Counted from the stretch's first letter, positions 1 through 9,490 are shown. The stretch: 39,152 bases of DNA from an uncultured Chromatiaceae bacterium (GCA_945787555.1 CALZJG010000127.1:1-39152), one strand, 5' to 3'. Made by a program: numbers and translations. The notes: generated by a model not told the origin, from the sequence alone.

Positions 1-2
1 TC

Positions 3-437
3 AAGATCACGCTGGCGGACAACGACCTGCGCAAGGTCAACCGCATGTGTGAGCTGGCGGGCGTGGCCGTGCATTACCCGCTGCTCGACGATGATATGTT
101 GGAATTTTCCGGCCGTGTACCACCTAATCTGAAGATCAAGGGCTTTCAACTGCGGCACTTCTTCAAAGACAGCCTCAAGGGTTATCTGCCAGACGATATC
201 CTCAAGAAGCCCAAGCACGGCTTCGGCCTGCCTTTCGGCCTGTGGCTGCAAACCCACCCACCGCTGCGCGACCTGGCTATGGACAGCTTACATAGTCTGC
301 GCGGAAGGAATTTATTGAACCCCGACTATATAAGCACCCTGCTCAAGCACCATCGCGGCGAGCATGCGTCTTATTATGGTGTGATGATTTGGGTGCTAAT
401 GATGCTGGAACAGTGGTTTACTGCGCACCGCCGTTGA
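3..437 (+). CDS. Asparagine synthase-like amidotransferase, C-terminal part (partial)
   Basis: This is the 3' end of a gene whose reading frame is open to the left edge; frame 3 reads through from base 3. The visible 144 residues match the C-terminal end of the AsnB synthetase domain: a KITLADNDLRKVNRM stretch, then VHYPLLDDDMLEFS, and KPKHGFGLPFGLWL, which corresponds to the conserved Lys-Pro-Lys-x-GF-P segment of the ATP-dependent amidation domain. The N-terminal glutaminase half, if present, lies outside the window. It is a paralogue of the amidotransferase at 7528-9465 but on the opposite strand, and its stop lies 3 bp from the stop of the convergent ligase gene. Such enzymes in exopolysaccharide loci are thought to amidate sugars or other acids rather than make asparagine; the substrate here is unknown. 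Confidence 0.85.
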   Translation, partial: KITLADNDLRKVNRMCELAGVAVHYPLLDDDMLEFSGRVPPNLKIKGFQLRHFFKDSLKGYLPDDILKKPKHGFGLPFGLWLQTHPPLRDLAMDSLHSLRGRNLLNPDYISTLLKHHRGEHASYYGVMIWVLMMLEQWFTAHRR

Positions 438-440
438 ACG

Positions 441-1754
441 TTAATTGCGTTTTGCCAGCGGTTGCAATGCTCTCACACCTCGCACGTTTTTCGGCGCAGG
501 TCGCTGAAACCCTCCAATTGTTCCCTCTCTAGCTTCGGCGCCGCCCTCCTGCCTCGCGAGATAGCTTATTAACATGACCTTAACCAGGATCATAATCGCG
601 ACAAAATGATAAACCAAATCGAAGTAAGCCAAACCCAAGGCCGCGCCGGCCACCGCATATCCCACCATACTCACCTGCAGCATGGCGGCAAGATCCATCA
701 TCCACTTACAATCTTCATTATTTCTTGAGCGCCTGATGATCCAAGTACCGGATCGCCACACCAACGTACCCAACAACAAAAAAATTGCCAGGCCCACGAA
801 GCCGTGCTCGCCCAGCACTTCGAAATAGATACTATGGGCATCAGTTTGGCCAGCGAACGCCTGAAAGCCATCACCGGTAAGAGGGCGATCGAGTGCCGTT
901 TCCCAAGCGAAGTTCCAAGCTCTGAAACGGCCCTGCACAGACTCATCTGCTTCATAGTTCTTGATGGAATCCATACGGGCATGCCACGACTCGGGCATAA
1001 GACTGAGCGCCACCGGCACCGCCATTGCCAACACCAGCATGAATACCAACTTCTTGCGGCTCTTCAGTATCAACATCAATCCCATCGCGCCGAGACCCAC
1101 CAACGCACCGCGGGACTGGGTGCCCAGCACCGCCACAATTGTGAGCAACATTAATAACATGAGACCATGCCTGACCCATACCTTGTGGGTCTGTAATTGC
1201 AGATAACGAATCAACGGAATCGTCACCAACATGGCCAGGCCCAATTCGTTATTGCCGCCGATGAAAGTTCCTGGCGGCCCCAAAACGTGGTAACCACCGC
1301 CGCTTAGAATAGTGAATAAACCACCCTTGGCACCAAAAAAACCGAGCGATAGCACTATGGTCCAAACCAACATATCGATACGGAATTTGTTCACCATGAG
1401 CATAAGGGTAATGAAGGTCATCAACTGTATCTTCACCACCTTGGTAAGTTGTTCCTGGGCAAGCTCGGGGTGCACCGCAAAGACAGTCGTAATCGCCATC
1501 CAAACAATGAACAACAACAAGATGGCGGTTTCCCGGGTCCATGGTATGCGCTTGCTTTCGTTGGAGAACAATATGGCGACCATAGTCGCTACGGCGATAA
1601 TCATCGCGAAGGGAAAATCTGCGGCAAAACCCCAGGACAGACGATGGGGATTCATGTAGCCGACCCACGACCACATGATGACGCCAATATAGGGCCGATA
1701 GAGAATCAGCGGCAAACTGCCAAATATTACCAGTGTCACAAATAAATCGCGCAT
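441..1754 (-). CDS. O-antigen ligase/polymerase-like membrane protein, exosortase A-associated
   Basis: A 437-residue multi-pass inner-membrane protein of the Wzy/WaaL (Wzy_C) superfamily. It resembles the family described as putative O-glycosylation ligase of exosortase A loci (TIGR03097). Visible marks are about ten hydrophobic segments, GTQSRGALVG at residues 211-220, and the loop DAHSIYFEVLGEHG at 305-318, whose His307 sits where ligases of this family carry a functional histidine. These enzymes polymerise or transfer an undecaprenyl-linked glycan in the periplasm. It is the last gene of the long operon, starting 6 bp after the stop of the CapK-like gene. The C-terminal 40 residues are polar and basic and probably cytoplasmic. 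Whether it polymerises the polysaccharide or glycosylates sorted proteins cannot be told from sequence. Confidence 0.87.
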   Translation of the reverse strand: MRDLFVTLVIFGSLPLILYRPYIGVIMWSWVGYMNPHRLSWGFAADFPFAMIIAVATMVAILFSNESKRIPWTRETAILLLFIVWMAITTVFAVHPELAQEQLTKVVKIQLMTFITLMLMVNKFRIDMLVWTIVLSLGFFGAKGGLFTILSGGGYHVLGPPGTFIGGNNELGLAMLVTIPLIRYLQLQTHKVWVRHGLMLLMLLTIVAVLGTQSRGALVGLGAMGLMLILKSRKKLVFMLVLAMAVPVALSLMPESWHARMDSIKNYEADESVQGRFRAWNFAWETALDRPLTGDGFQAFAGQTDAHSIYFEVLGEHGFVGLAIFLLLGTLVWRSGTWIIRRSRNNEDCKWMMDLAAMLQVSMVGYAVAGAALGLAYFDLVYHFVAIMILVKVMLISYLARQEGGAEAREGTIGGFQRPAPKNVRGVRALQPLAKRN

Positions 1755-1760
1755 ATCGAT

Positions 1761-3134
1761 TTACGCTCGCGCCGGCTCTGCCGGTATAGTTACGTGACTG
1801 ACAACATAACGGTATTTTCCAGAGGCCTCGCTGGAAATGTTGTTCACACGCTCCAGCTGCACGTCGACCTCCTTACCTAAGCGATCCTTCATGCCCGCTA
1901 CGATCTTACCCTCGTATTCAATTCTAAAATCCACCGTGGTCACCAATTGCACCCGAGTTCGGTCGAGTGATTCTTGTATTATCTTGAAATTCTCCACGCC
2001 GGGCACATCGCGTATTGCGTAGATCAAGGCCAGGCCGTGCATCACGGTTCCGTCCGCCGCCACCACGAAGTCCGTGGTGCGCCCTTGTATCTCCTTCAGT
2101 ATCGGCAATCCGCGCCCACAAGCACAGGTCTCGTCGCCGAGCACCGCAACATCCCCGGTGCGGTAGCGGATAAAAGGAAATTCTTGGGTCGCCATGTGAG
2201 TGACCACTACTTCGCCCGCCTTCCCCGCAGGCAACACGCAGCTATCACTATCGACGATTTCGACGATGAGATCCTCGGCGGTGATATGCATGGCGCCGGC
2301 GGGACATTGATGGGCAACGAAGCCGGCATCGCGCCCACCATAACCGTTCGCTACCGGACAACCGAAAGTTTCCTCGATGTCGCGGCGCTGCTCATCATAC
2401 AAGCGCTCGGAAGTGACGAATACCACCTTCACACCTAACTTATCCAGAGGCCAACCTCTCTTCTTTGCGTGCCGCGCAATCAGACTGATGGACGAGGGAT
2501 AACCGAACACCATGCGTGGGCGCACAGTGCGTAAGCTGTCGACGAATTCATCCAACTTGCGTTCCGACATTTCGAAAGCCGGTAACAAATGCGTGCGCAG
2601 CAACATATCTCGGACTACGCGCAATTTATCCTGTGCGCCCAGTTCGATAGGCGACCCCCAGACCACCATTTCAGGATCGCCAATATCCACGCCCCACCAG
2701 CGCGTGGCGCGCCACTTGGCGGCAACATCGTGACTAACACGTTGCTTGCCGATATAAAAGATCAAAGGTTCCCCGCTGGAACCGCCGGTATTGAAGCGCG
2801 CCAAGCCTTGCGCTTGATCCGACTTTAAACGCTCGAGGTTGGCACGTATTAACGGCTTGGTGAGAAACGGCAGTCTCTGCAGATCATCCAGCGCGGCGAT
2901 GTCGCCACCGGCAATCCCAGCCTGCTCCAACACGTCACGATAATACGGAACATGACGATAGGCATAGGCGAGCAAGGCCCGCAACCGTTGAAATTGCAAT
3001 TCGCGCAAACGCTCGCGCGACCACCACTGGGTGGCTTCCAACTCGCGGCGGACACGTACACTGTCGTGCCCCTTCAATCGTTCGTGCAAAGGAAAGATCA
3101 GACCGGAAACCAGGCGGGTGCACCAATCACTCAT
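1761..3134 (-). CDS. CapK/PaaK-like adenylate-forming enzyme
   Basis: A 457-residue member of the phenylacetate-CoA ligase (PaaK/CapK) branch of the ANL superfamily. The ATP-binding P-loop NTGGSSGEP lies at residues 115-123, and the IRYRTGD segment precedes a cysteine pair in CACGRG and the ILKEIQGRTTDF hinge region typical of PaaK. The frame could extend upstream to 3191, but the ATG at 3134 forms an ATGA overlap with the stop of the sulfotransferase gene, so translation is probably coupled and starts there. CapK-like proteins occur in many capsule and exosortase A loci without a defined reaction. It presumably activates an acid that is transferred to the polysaccharide or its precursor; that is inference. 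Confidence 0.85.
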   Translation of the reverse strand: MSDWCTRLVSGLIFPLHERLKGHDSVRVRRELEATQWWSRERLRELQFQRLRALLAYAYRHVPYYRDVLEQAGIAGGDIAALDDLQRLPFLTKPLIRANLERLKSDQAQGLARFNTGGSSGEPLIFYIGKQRVSHDVAAKWRATRWWGVDIGDPEMVVWGSPIELGAQDKLRVVRDMLLRTHLLPAFEMSERKLDEFVDSLRTVRPRMVFGYPSSISLIARHAKKRGWPLDKLGVKVVFVTSERLYDEQRRDIEETFGCPVANGYGGRDAGFVAHQCPAGAMHITAEDLIVEIVDSDSCVLPAGKAGEVVVTHMATQEFPFIRYRTGDVAVLGDETCACGRGLPILKEIQGRTTDFVVAADGTVMHGLALIYAIRDVPGVENFKIIQESLDRTRVQLVTTVDFRIEYEGKIVAGMKDRLGKEVDVQLERVNNISSEASGKYRYVVSHVTIPAEPARA

Positions 3135-3979
3135 GATCGACCCGCATGCTCTGCCACTACATGCTCTATGCGTGCATTGAGCACATCGCATACTTCGACC
3201 ACCTCCGGGCCTAGCTTGGGTGGCGAACGACGGCGGATGGAGCTGGCGAACACACTGGCCGCGACGCGCGGCGTGTAGCGCAAACCGAGAAATTGGAAGA
3301 TATGCTGAAATTGCGTTTGGGGGTCACTGGCCAAGTGCTCGTAGCTCACCGCCAATACCCGCGGATCAGAATCGAACCCCTGGTCGAAAAACAACTGATT
3401 TCGGAAATACCATTGCAGCGCGGCGGCGTTGGCGTCATCGACATCCTCCGGCGCTAAACGACTGACCAAGGCATAGGTCTGATCCGACATGCCGCGCCCC
3501 AACCACCAACCCTCATCGCGCTGTTCGACGATACGCCGTACTTGCTTGGCTTGATTGCGAAAGGACACCATCATCGAGTTCACCACGTCCTCGTAATGAC
3601 GCATCACCCACAGCGTCTTAGCGGGCGCGAATTCTTCCATCAACGACTCAAGCTCCTGTAACTCACAGAGCGCCTTGATGATGAATACGGGCGCTGCTGA
3701 GCGCTCCGCGAGCTCGTGTATCACCGATCGTTTACGCATTTGATAGTTATCGAAGGCGCGTCGATCTCGTTCATGATAAACGTCGGTGTCGTAACTCCTC
3801 TCGAGGACATCCATCATCATATTGGTGCCGGAGCGTTGCATGCCGGCCACGAATACATGACAGCGCGGAGCTTCCGTGTTGAGCCAGCGCCGGCTGCGCT
3901 GCAACGCACCCTTGCTGGCGAGCAGACAGCGCCGGTTGAGCTTCTCACGCAGGCGTTGCATTGGCTTCGCATCAGGCAT
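3131..3979 (-). CDS. Sulfotransferase family protein
   Basis: A 282-residue cytoplasmic protein with the layout of a PAPS-dependent sulfotransferase. VAGMQRSGTNMMMDVL at about residues 44-59 fits the 5'-phosphosulfate-binding loop, and LWVMRHYEDVVNSMM at 123-137 fits the 3'-phosphate-binding segment (Arg127, Ser135). The start is chosen at the ATG at 3979, giving an 8-nt overlap with the preceding glycosyltransferase, the same overlap seen at two other junctions in this operon. The ATG at 3994 is an in-frame alternative that adds five residues. Sitting among glycosyltransferases, it probably sulfates a sugar of the exopolysaccharide or a lipid-linked intermediate, but the acceptor is unknown. 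Confidence 0.83.
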   Translation of the reverse strand: MPDAKPMQRLREKLNRRCLLASKGALQRSRRWLNTEAPRCHVFVAGMQRSGTNMMMDVLERSYDTDVYHERDRRAFDNYQMRKRSVIHELAERSAAPVFIIKALCELQELESLMEEFAPAKTLWVMRHYEDVVNSMMVSFRNQAKQVRRIVEQRDEGWWLGRGMSDQTYALVSRLAPEDVDDANAAALQWYFRNQLFFDQGFDSDPRVLAVSYEHLASDPQTQFQHIFQFLGLRYTPRVAASVFASSIRRRSPPKLGPEVVEVCDVLNARIEHVVAEHAGRS

Positions 3980-5201
3980 GGCTGGCCGTCTCATGAGAAC
4001 GCTGATGTATCAGCGTGAACTCGCGCACCAATACCGCCACACGTTGGCTCCAATCGTTGTCACGGGCGTACGCGATGATCGTCTCGCGATTCCATGACTG
4101 CTGCAATGCTCTCGACAAAGCCGCTTGCAGCGCCGCCGCATGACCGAAAGGTACGATGATTCCCAAGTCATCACGACACACGACTTCGCGATTACCCCCC
4201 ACATCGGTCGCCACCACCGGCAAGCCGCAGGCCATCGCCTCTAGTATCACATTGGCCCAGCCTTCGTTACGCGTGGCAAGCACGAACACATCCGCCGCCG
4301 ACAAGACGTAATTCAGCTCATTGGCGGGTTTGGTGCCAAGAAAATGCACGACATCCTGCAAATCTAGTTCCGCGACCTTGGCTTTGAGGCGCGGCCCCCA
4401 ATCCCCCTCGGCACTGGCGCCGCCGACGATCAGATAATGCAGCTTGGAAACCTCACGCCGCAACGCCGGCAACACCTCGATGACGCGATGAAAACCCTTG
4501 CGTTCCACCAAGCCGCCAACGGTGATGAGCACCTGCGCATCATGGGGCAGACCTAACGCCGCGCGCGCCTCAGCCTTATCGACAGGCGCGAACTTGGCGC
4601 TATCAACACCGTTGCCTACTACGAGTATCTTGTCAGCAGCGGCGCCAAGTTTCGTTACGTAGCGTTTCAAGGACTCGGCCACCGAAAATACGCGCGCCGC
4701 ATCCCGTATAGCCGCCAACATGCGGCGGCGTTTGCGGGGCTCGCAACTGTGCGGGACTTCAGTGCCGCGCAAGGTGATAGTGTAGGGTAGTCCCAACCAG
4801 CGGCCGAGCAGGCTCGCGGCATACCCGTCGGGATAAGCGAAATGCGCGTCGATTACATGGACACCTTGCTTGCGTTGCAGCCTTTTGAATAAACCGCGGC
4901 TGCCCAAAGCCATAAAGTAGCCATCAAGGGATTTGAACCATCCCGGCACCGAGAAAAAACGCGGGTGATAGACCTCGACACCCTGCTGCACCTCATGCAA
5001 GGGAGCCCCAGGGCGAAAATGCGGCCGCCAGCGCCGTAACCAACTCTGTAAAGGAAACCACGGCTGGGGCGCCACTACTACGATGGGCAATGACTTCCCA
5101 ACGCGAAACATACGCTCGCGGATAAACAGACCGGCATGGGGCTGTCCGGGATGCGGAAACAAGGTGGAGTAAACTACGATTCTCGGCCCCGCCTCAAGCA
5201 T
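3972..5201 (-). CDS. Glycosyltransferase family 4
   Basis: A 409-residue GT-B fold retaining glycosyltransferase. The N-terminal Rossmann domain opens with RIVVYSTLFPHPGQPHAGLF, an acceptor-side feature common in GT4 enzymes. The C-terminal nucleotide-sugar domain has GNGVDSAKFAP, then GGLVERKG, and the donor-binding signature EGWANVILEAMACGLP with its E-x7-E glutamates. The frame reaches 5225, but the ATG at 5201 is preceded five bases upstream by GGAGGT, a near-perfect Shine-Dalgarno, and overlaps the upstream stop by 8 nt, so it is the likely start. It probably adds one sugar to the lipid-linked repeat unit on the cytoplasmic face. Donor and acceptor cannot be read from the sequence. Confidence 0.9.
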   Translation of the reverse strand: MLEAGPRIVVYSTLFPHPGQPHAGLFIRERMFRVGKSLPIVVVAPQPWFPLQSWLRRWRPHFRPGAPLHEVQQGVEVYHPRFFSVPGWFKSLDGYFMALGSRGLFKRLQRKQGVHVIDAHFAYPDGYAASLLGRWLGLPYTITLRGTEVPHSCEPRKRRRMLAAIRDAARVFSVAESLKRYVTKLGAAADKILVVGNGVDSAKFAPVDKAEARAALGLPHDAQVLITVGGLVERKGFHRVIEVLPALRREVSKLHYLIVGGASAEGDWGPRLKAKVAELDLQDVVHFLGTKPANELNYVLSAADVFVLATRNEGWANVILEAMACGLPVVATDVGGNREVVCRDDLGIIVPFGHAAALQAALSRALQQSWNRETIIAYARDNDWSQRVAVLVREFTLIHQRSHETASHA

Positions 5202-6429
5202 GACCCACCTCCAAAACACGCTCATAGACGCTTTGATATCGCGCCACGCTCACTCGCCAACTGCGCTCCCGCTCGACAAAGGTACGGCCGTTGCGGCGCA
5301 CCGCCGGCCACTGCTCTCGCTGTTGCAACAACTCCAACACTGTCTGCGCCAATGCATCGACGTCGCCGGCTCGGAATAGCCAGCCGGTCTCTCCGTGGCG
5401 TATTAATTCTTTATGCCCGCCCACGTCAGAGGCCACCACCAAGCGGCCTTGTGCCATGGCTTCCAGCGGCTTCAGTGGTGTGACCAAATCAGTGAGCCGC
5501 ATTGCCAAACGCGGATAGACCAATAGATCCACCAAGTCGTAATAGCGCTGCACCTCGGCATGCGGCACGCGACCAGTGAAAATCACCTTATCATCTATAC
5601 GCAGCGTCTGCGCTTGTATCTTGAGCGCTTGTTCTTCATAACCCCCACCCACCAACAACACGCGGATGTCAGGTGCTTGTATCAAAAGAGACGGCAATGC
5701 TTCGAGCAATAAACGCAAGCCTTCGTAAGCATAGAAGGAACCGATAAATCCCAATACGATTTTATCTTGCAAGCCCAGCCGCTCCGCCAGGCTGGGATCG
5801 GCCATTCCACCGACTTGAAAATGCTCGATATCCACAGCATTAGGAATGACGGTAATTTTTTCTTGAGGAATGCCTCGCTCAATGATATCGCTGCGCAAGC
5901 CTTCGCAAATGCAAGTGACTGCGGTTGCATTCTTCAACACATACGTTTCCAAGGCGTGCGTAGCGCGGTAGCGCATATCACCTTCGTTGCAAGTCCCATG
6001 ATCCACCGCCGCATCCTCCCAAAAAGCACGCACTTCGTACACCACCGGTAGACTGAAACGCCGTGCCGCACGCAAGGCTGCCATGCCGTTCAAGGCCGGT
6101 GAATGCGCATGCACGATATCCGGTTGGACCTGGGGTATAATTTCGATCAGACGGCGGGTAAGTCCGCCCACCACTGCCCATTGATTGAGTACCGGCAAAC
6201 GGGCTAGCATGCCCGTGGGCATGGGGGTGCGATAGAAATGCAATCCCTCCACCTCCTCTTCCAGGGATCCGGGTTTGTCCTTGCCTGCGAGTTCCTCAGT
6301 GTGTTTGGCACTGGTCACATGATCAATCTCCCAACCCAGCGCATGCTGCTCACGCAATATCGCACGCGTACGGAATGTGTAGCCGCTGTGCAGGGGAATT
6401 GAGTGATCTAGCACATGCAGAATCTTCAT
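5194..6429 (-). CDS. Glycosyltransferase family 4, exosortase A-associated (TIGR04063-like)
   Basis: A 411-residue GT4 enzyme. Its N-terminus MKILHVLDHSIPLHSGYTFR and the DIVHAHSPALNG segment match the glycosyltransferase family that accompanies exosortase A loci (Daro_2409 type, TIGR04063). The C-terminal domain carries PNAVDIEHF, a GFIGSFYAYEG turn, and LVTPLKPLEAMAQGRLVVAS, where the usual E-x7-E signature is modified to a proline-lysine-rich version. The frame extends to 6459, but ATG 6429 gives the standard start of the first beta strand and leaves 22 bp to the upstream stop. It acts in the cytoplasm on the repeat unit; the sugar is unknown. Confidence 0.9.
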   Translation of the reverse strand: MKILHVLDHSIPLHSGYTFRTRAILREQHALGWEIDHVTSAKHTEELAGKDKPGSLEEEVEGLHFYRTPMPTGMLARLPVLNQWAVVGGLTRRLIEIIPQVQPDIVHAHSPALNGMAALRAARRFSLPVVYEVRAFWEDAAVDHGTCNEGDMRYRATHALETYVLKNATAVTCICEGLRSDIIERGIPQEKITVIPNAVDIEHFQVGGMADPSLAERLGLQDKIVLGFIGSFYAYEGLRLLLEALPSLLIQAPDIRVLLVGGGYEEQALKIQAQTLRIDDKVIFTGRVPHAEVQRYYDLVDLLVYPRLAMRLTDLVTPLKPLEAMAQGRLVVASDVGGHKELIRHGETGWLFRAGDVDALAQTVLELLQQREQWPAVRRNGRTFVERERSWRVSVARYQSVYERVLEVGHA

Positions 6430-6451
6430 TGGCCGTGTTTCTCGGTCTATC

Positions 6452-7531
6452 TCACCCATAGCCCAGCCGCAAACGACGGCGCCTCCACCAAACTCCTGCG
6501 ATCATTGGCAACAACAAAGTGGCAGGCAGCAGGGCAACAAAGAGATTTTTATTACCTTTGTCTATATCCTCCACCGCGCGTAGATAGGTCAGCCACCAAC
6601 CCGTATAGGGCACCACGTTCGCGCTACCACCGTTTTTCACATTACCGCTCTGCCATGTCCGGTAGAAATCGGTCACGGTGACCACTTCGAGCCCAGGCTC
6701 ATGCGCCAAGAAATCCATAAGATCTTCGAAGCGCTGCTCCACATCATGAGATACGCGCCCGTAGCGCACGAAGCTGAAGCTGTGCATCATGACGTTTACC
6801 ATCGGCAAGCCCTGATCCCGAGCCTGACGCACGATGCTACGCAGTTCTTTGAGCGTGCTAGCCTCGATATCCACGATGCGCAGTGAACGCCACCCGCCAA
6901 CGGCCGCCTGGACGTAGTAGGTGACTGGCAATTCCAACACACCATTCAACTCCAAGGGAAAGTTTGTTGGCGCCACCTGTTGTGCAAGCTTCGTATTTGG
7001 GGCAGCGGGCGAGAGCGAGGCATCGACCACCAGCCCTAGGCGCCGGCACGCCTCCAGGGTATTCAGATCGGCCGCATAGGCACCGGCGCGGTGTGCAATC
7101 GCTCTTTTACCGGTCCAACGCTCCAGCATCTCCATGCCTTGAGAGAGAATTTCCGTCTGGCGGGTCAGGTCAGCCTGCGATAGATTCGAGATGCCGTACA
7201 TAGGCCCTGGGTGGGTGTGCAGCTGCAGATCGTGACCGCGACTGTGTATCGCCCGCGCAGCCGCCGCCATGGCGCCCTCGCCATGCTTGGCTGCTTCATA
7301 GGGCGTGACAAAGAAGGTGCCTTTGAAATCACGTGCTTCCAATAGATCCATGATGCGCGTAATGCCATACTCCTCGCCAGCGAACCGTCCCCAAACCTGG
7401 CGCTCAGGATTGCCGTTGGCATAGGACTCCACGTCCACCGTAATCAACACCTGCGTAACAGCACCAGCGCCTACGGGAGTTAAGCCCACGGCCGTGACAA
7501 GTAGCGCCATTGTCAACCAACCAGATCTCAT
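6452..7531 (-). CDS. Secreted polysaccharide deacetylase-like protein with C-terminal membrane anchor
   Basis: A 359-residue protein with an N-terminal signal peptide (about residues 1-24), a NodB-homology domain and a C-terminal hydrophobic helix followed by WWRRRR. The first motif is TVDVES, with Asp33 in the expected metal or catalytic position. The second is HDLQLHTHPG, with His105 and His107 spaced H-x-H rather than the usual H-x3-H. HRAGAY later fits the third conserved motif. It probably acts on a polysaccharide in the periplasm while held in the inner membrane by the tail. The start overlaps the amidotransferase stop as ATGA. The tail has the hydrophobic-helix-plus-arginine plan of sorting signals but no PEP motif. 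Substrate and true deacetylase activity are not established. Confidence 0.82.
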   Translation of the reverse strand: MRSGWLTMALLVTAVGLTPVGAGAVTQVLITVDVESYANGNPERQVWGRFAGEEYGITRIMDLLEARDFKGTFFVTPYEAAKHGEGAMAAAARAIHSRGHDLQLHTHPGPMYGISNLSQADLTRQTEILSQGMEMLERWTGKRAIAHRAGAYAADLNTLEACRRLGLVVDASLSPAAPNTKLAQQVAPTNFPLELNGVLELPVTYYVQAAVGGWRSLRIVDIEASTLKELRSIVRQARDQGLPMVNVMMHSFSFVRYGRVSHDVEQRFEDLMDFLAHEPGLEVVTVTDFYRTWQSGNVKNGGSANVVPYTGWWLTYLRAVEDIDKGNKNLFVALLPATLLLPMIAGVWWRRRRLRLGYG

Positions 7532-9465
7532 GCAATTTCCTTATTCATGTGTCCGGTACTTTCAATAGGAATAGTGGTGCCTGCTTCACGGCGAATGAAG
7601 GCCTCGAACATCAACACGGTCCAAAGAGAGGCGCTGTAATCACGCCGTCCCGACTGATGTTGCTCCACCATCTCTTGCAGATAGGCGCGATCGAATATGC
7701 CTGTATCCGCCAAGGTCTGGCCCAGCACCGCCTCGCGCACGCGCTCACGCAAGGGGCCGCGAAACCAATTGGCTAGCGGCACTGAAAACCCCATCTTGGG
7801 TCGGTATAACACTTCGTGCGGCAAGTGCGGCTCTAGCGCTTTTTTGAAAATGTATTTACCTTCGCGGCCGCGCAATTTCATGTCCGGGGACAAACCCGAC
7901 CACCATTCCATGAGCTGGTGATCGAGTAAGGGTTCGCGCACTTCCAAGCCATGAGCCATGCTGGCGCGGTCGACCTTGGTGAGAATATCGCCCACCAGAT
8001 AGGTCTTCATATCCAAGTATTGCACCCGCGACAGGGGATGTTCCGGCGCCTTGCTGGCATGCTCGCGCATCACTTCGATAGCGCGGTAACCTTGCAGGCG
8101 CCGCTTGAAATCGGCACTGAACAAGCGTGCGCGCATGGCATCACTCAATATTGAGACGCCGTGAAAATAACCTTCCACGCCATCGCGCGCCAAGGCTTCA
8201 AACGTGGTTTTGGCACGGAAGATTTTCGGCGCCCAATCGGCCTTGGGATAGACGCGGCCGAGCAGACCAAACACAGGTCGACGCAAAGCCAACGGCAGGA
8301 ACGAACGCATGCGCTCTTCGTAAAGATGCCAGCGATATCGGCGATAGCCGGCCAGATTCTCATCTCCGCCATCACCCGACAAAGCCACGGTCACGTGTTT
8401 ACGCGCTAGTTGGCAGACACGATAGGTCGGCAAGGCGGAGCTGTCGGCATAAGGCTCGTCATACACGCCGGCCAAGGTGTCGATCAAACCGTAATCATCG
8501 GCTTCAACGCGGTCGACAGTGTGATGGGTGTGATAACGTTCGGCGACCATCGCAGCATAGTGCGCTTCATCGAAGGCCGGGTCGCTGAAGGAAATGGAGC
8601 AAGTGTTGACGGCGCCCCTTGAGACTTGCGCCATCATCGCCACCACCGCACTGGAATCCACACCCCCGGAAAGAAACGCCCCCAGAGGCACTTCGGATAT
8701 CATGCGGATCTTTATCGCCTCACGCAGGCGCTCGATCAATTCCTCACTCGTGTCCTTTTCGCTCTGCGCCGGCAGCGGCGCAAAAGGCACGTCCCAATAC
8801 TGACGCGGCGCCGGCAGCCTCGCTCCGCGACGCAAGGTGAGCGTGTGCCCCGGCGGCAATTTCTGTGCATTGCTATAAATAGTCTTGGGTTCGGGGACAT
8901 AACCGTAGGCGAAATAATCCTCCACCGCACGCGCATCGATGTCGCGCTTGAGCCCGGGATGGATTATCAACGCCTTCAGCTCCGAACCGAAAATGAATTG
9001 GCCATCGGAAAGCAACGCATAGTACAGCGGTTTGACACCCAGGCGGTCACGAGCAATGAACAGCGTTTCCTGATTACGATCCCACAGCGCAAAAGCGAAC
9101 ATTCCGCGCAAGTGATCGACACAACGTTCACCCCATTGCTCCCAGGCATGCACGATGACTTCAGTGTCGCTGCGGGTGTGGAATTGGTGCCCCGCCGCTT
9201 GCAACTCGGGGATCAACTCCAGGTAATTGTAGATTTCCCCATTGAACACCACCACCACCGAGCCGTCCTCGTTGAACAACGGTTGTTGCCCCGTTGACAA
9301 GTCGATGATGGACAAGCGGCGATGCCCCAAACCCACGCCGGGCTCGGCATGTAATCCGCCTTCATCGGGACCCCGGTGATGTTGGCTGTCGTTCATACGC
9401 GCGAGCAACGCCCGATCGATTTCGCGCTGACCTTGTGTGTCGAAGATGCCTACTATGCCGCACAT
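7528..9465 (-). CDS. Exosortase A system-associated amidotransferase (asparagine synthase family)
   Basis: A complete 645-residue class II glutamine amidotransferase of the AsnB type, closest in layout to the exosortase A amidotransferase 1 family (TIGR03108). Cys2 in MCGIVGIF is the glutaminase nucleophile after methionine removal, which fixes the start. HHRGPDEGG, NGEIYN and the SD-x-EV segment complete the N-terminal domain. The synthetase domain has the PP-loop SGGVDSS at 266-272 and the C-terminal KPKMGFSVPLANW. It would release ammonia from glutamine and amidate an adenylated carboxylate, plausibly a uronic acid or amino-sugar acid of the polysaccharide. It starts the second half of the operon, 238 bp after the previous stop. 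Confidence 0.93.
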   Translation of the reverse strand: MCGIVGIFDTQGQREIDRALLARMNDSQHHRGPDEGGLHAEPGVGLGHRRLSIIDLSTGQQPLFNEDGSVVVVFNGEIYNYLELIPELQAAGHQFHTRSDTEVIVHAWEQWGERCVDHLRGMFAFALWDRNQETLFIARDRLGVKPLYYALLSDGQFIFGSELKALIIHPGLKRDIDARAVEDYFAYGYVPEPKTIYSNAQKLPPGHTLTLRRGARLPAPRQYWDVPFAPLPAQSEKDTSEELIERLREAIKIRMISEVPLGAFLSGGVDSSAVVAMMAQVSRGAVNTCSISFSDPAFDEAHYAAMVAERYHTHHTVDRVEADDYGLIDTLAGVYDEPYADSSALPTYRVCQLARKHVTVALSGDGGDENLAGYRRYRWHLYEERMRSFLPLALRRPVFGLLGRVYPKADWAPKIFRAKTTFEALARDGVEGYFHGVSILSDAMRARLFSADFKRRLQGYRAIEVMREHASKAPEHPLSRVQYLDMKTYLVGDILTKVDRASMAHGLEVREPLLDHQLMEWWSGLSPDMKLRGREGKYIFKKALEPHLPHEVLYRPKMGFSVPLANWFRGPLRERVREAVLGQTLADTGIFDRAYLQEMVEQHQSGRRDYSASLWTVLMFEAFIRREAGTTIPIESTGHMNKEIA

Positions 9466-9490
9466 GATTTAATCACTGTCCATTATTGTT

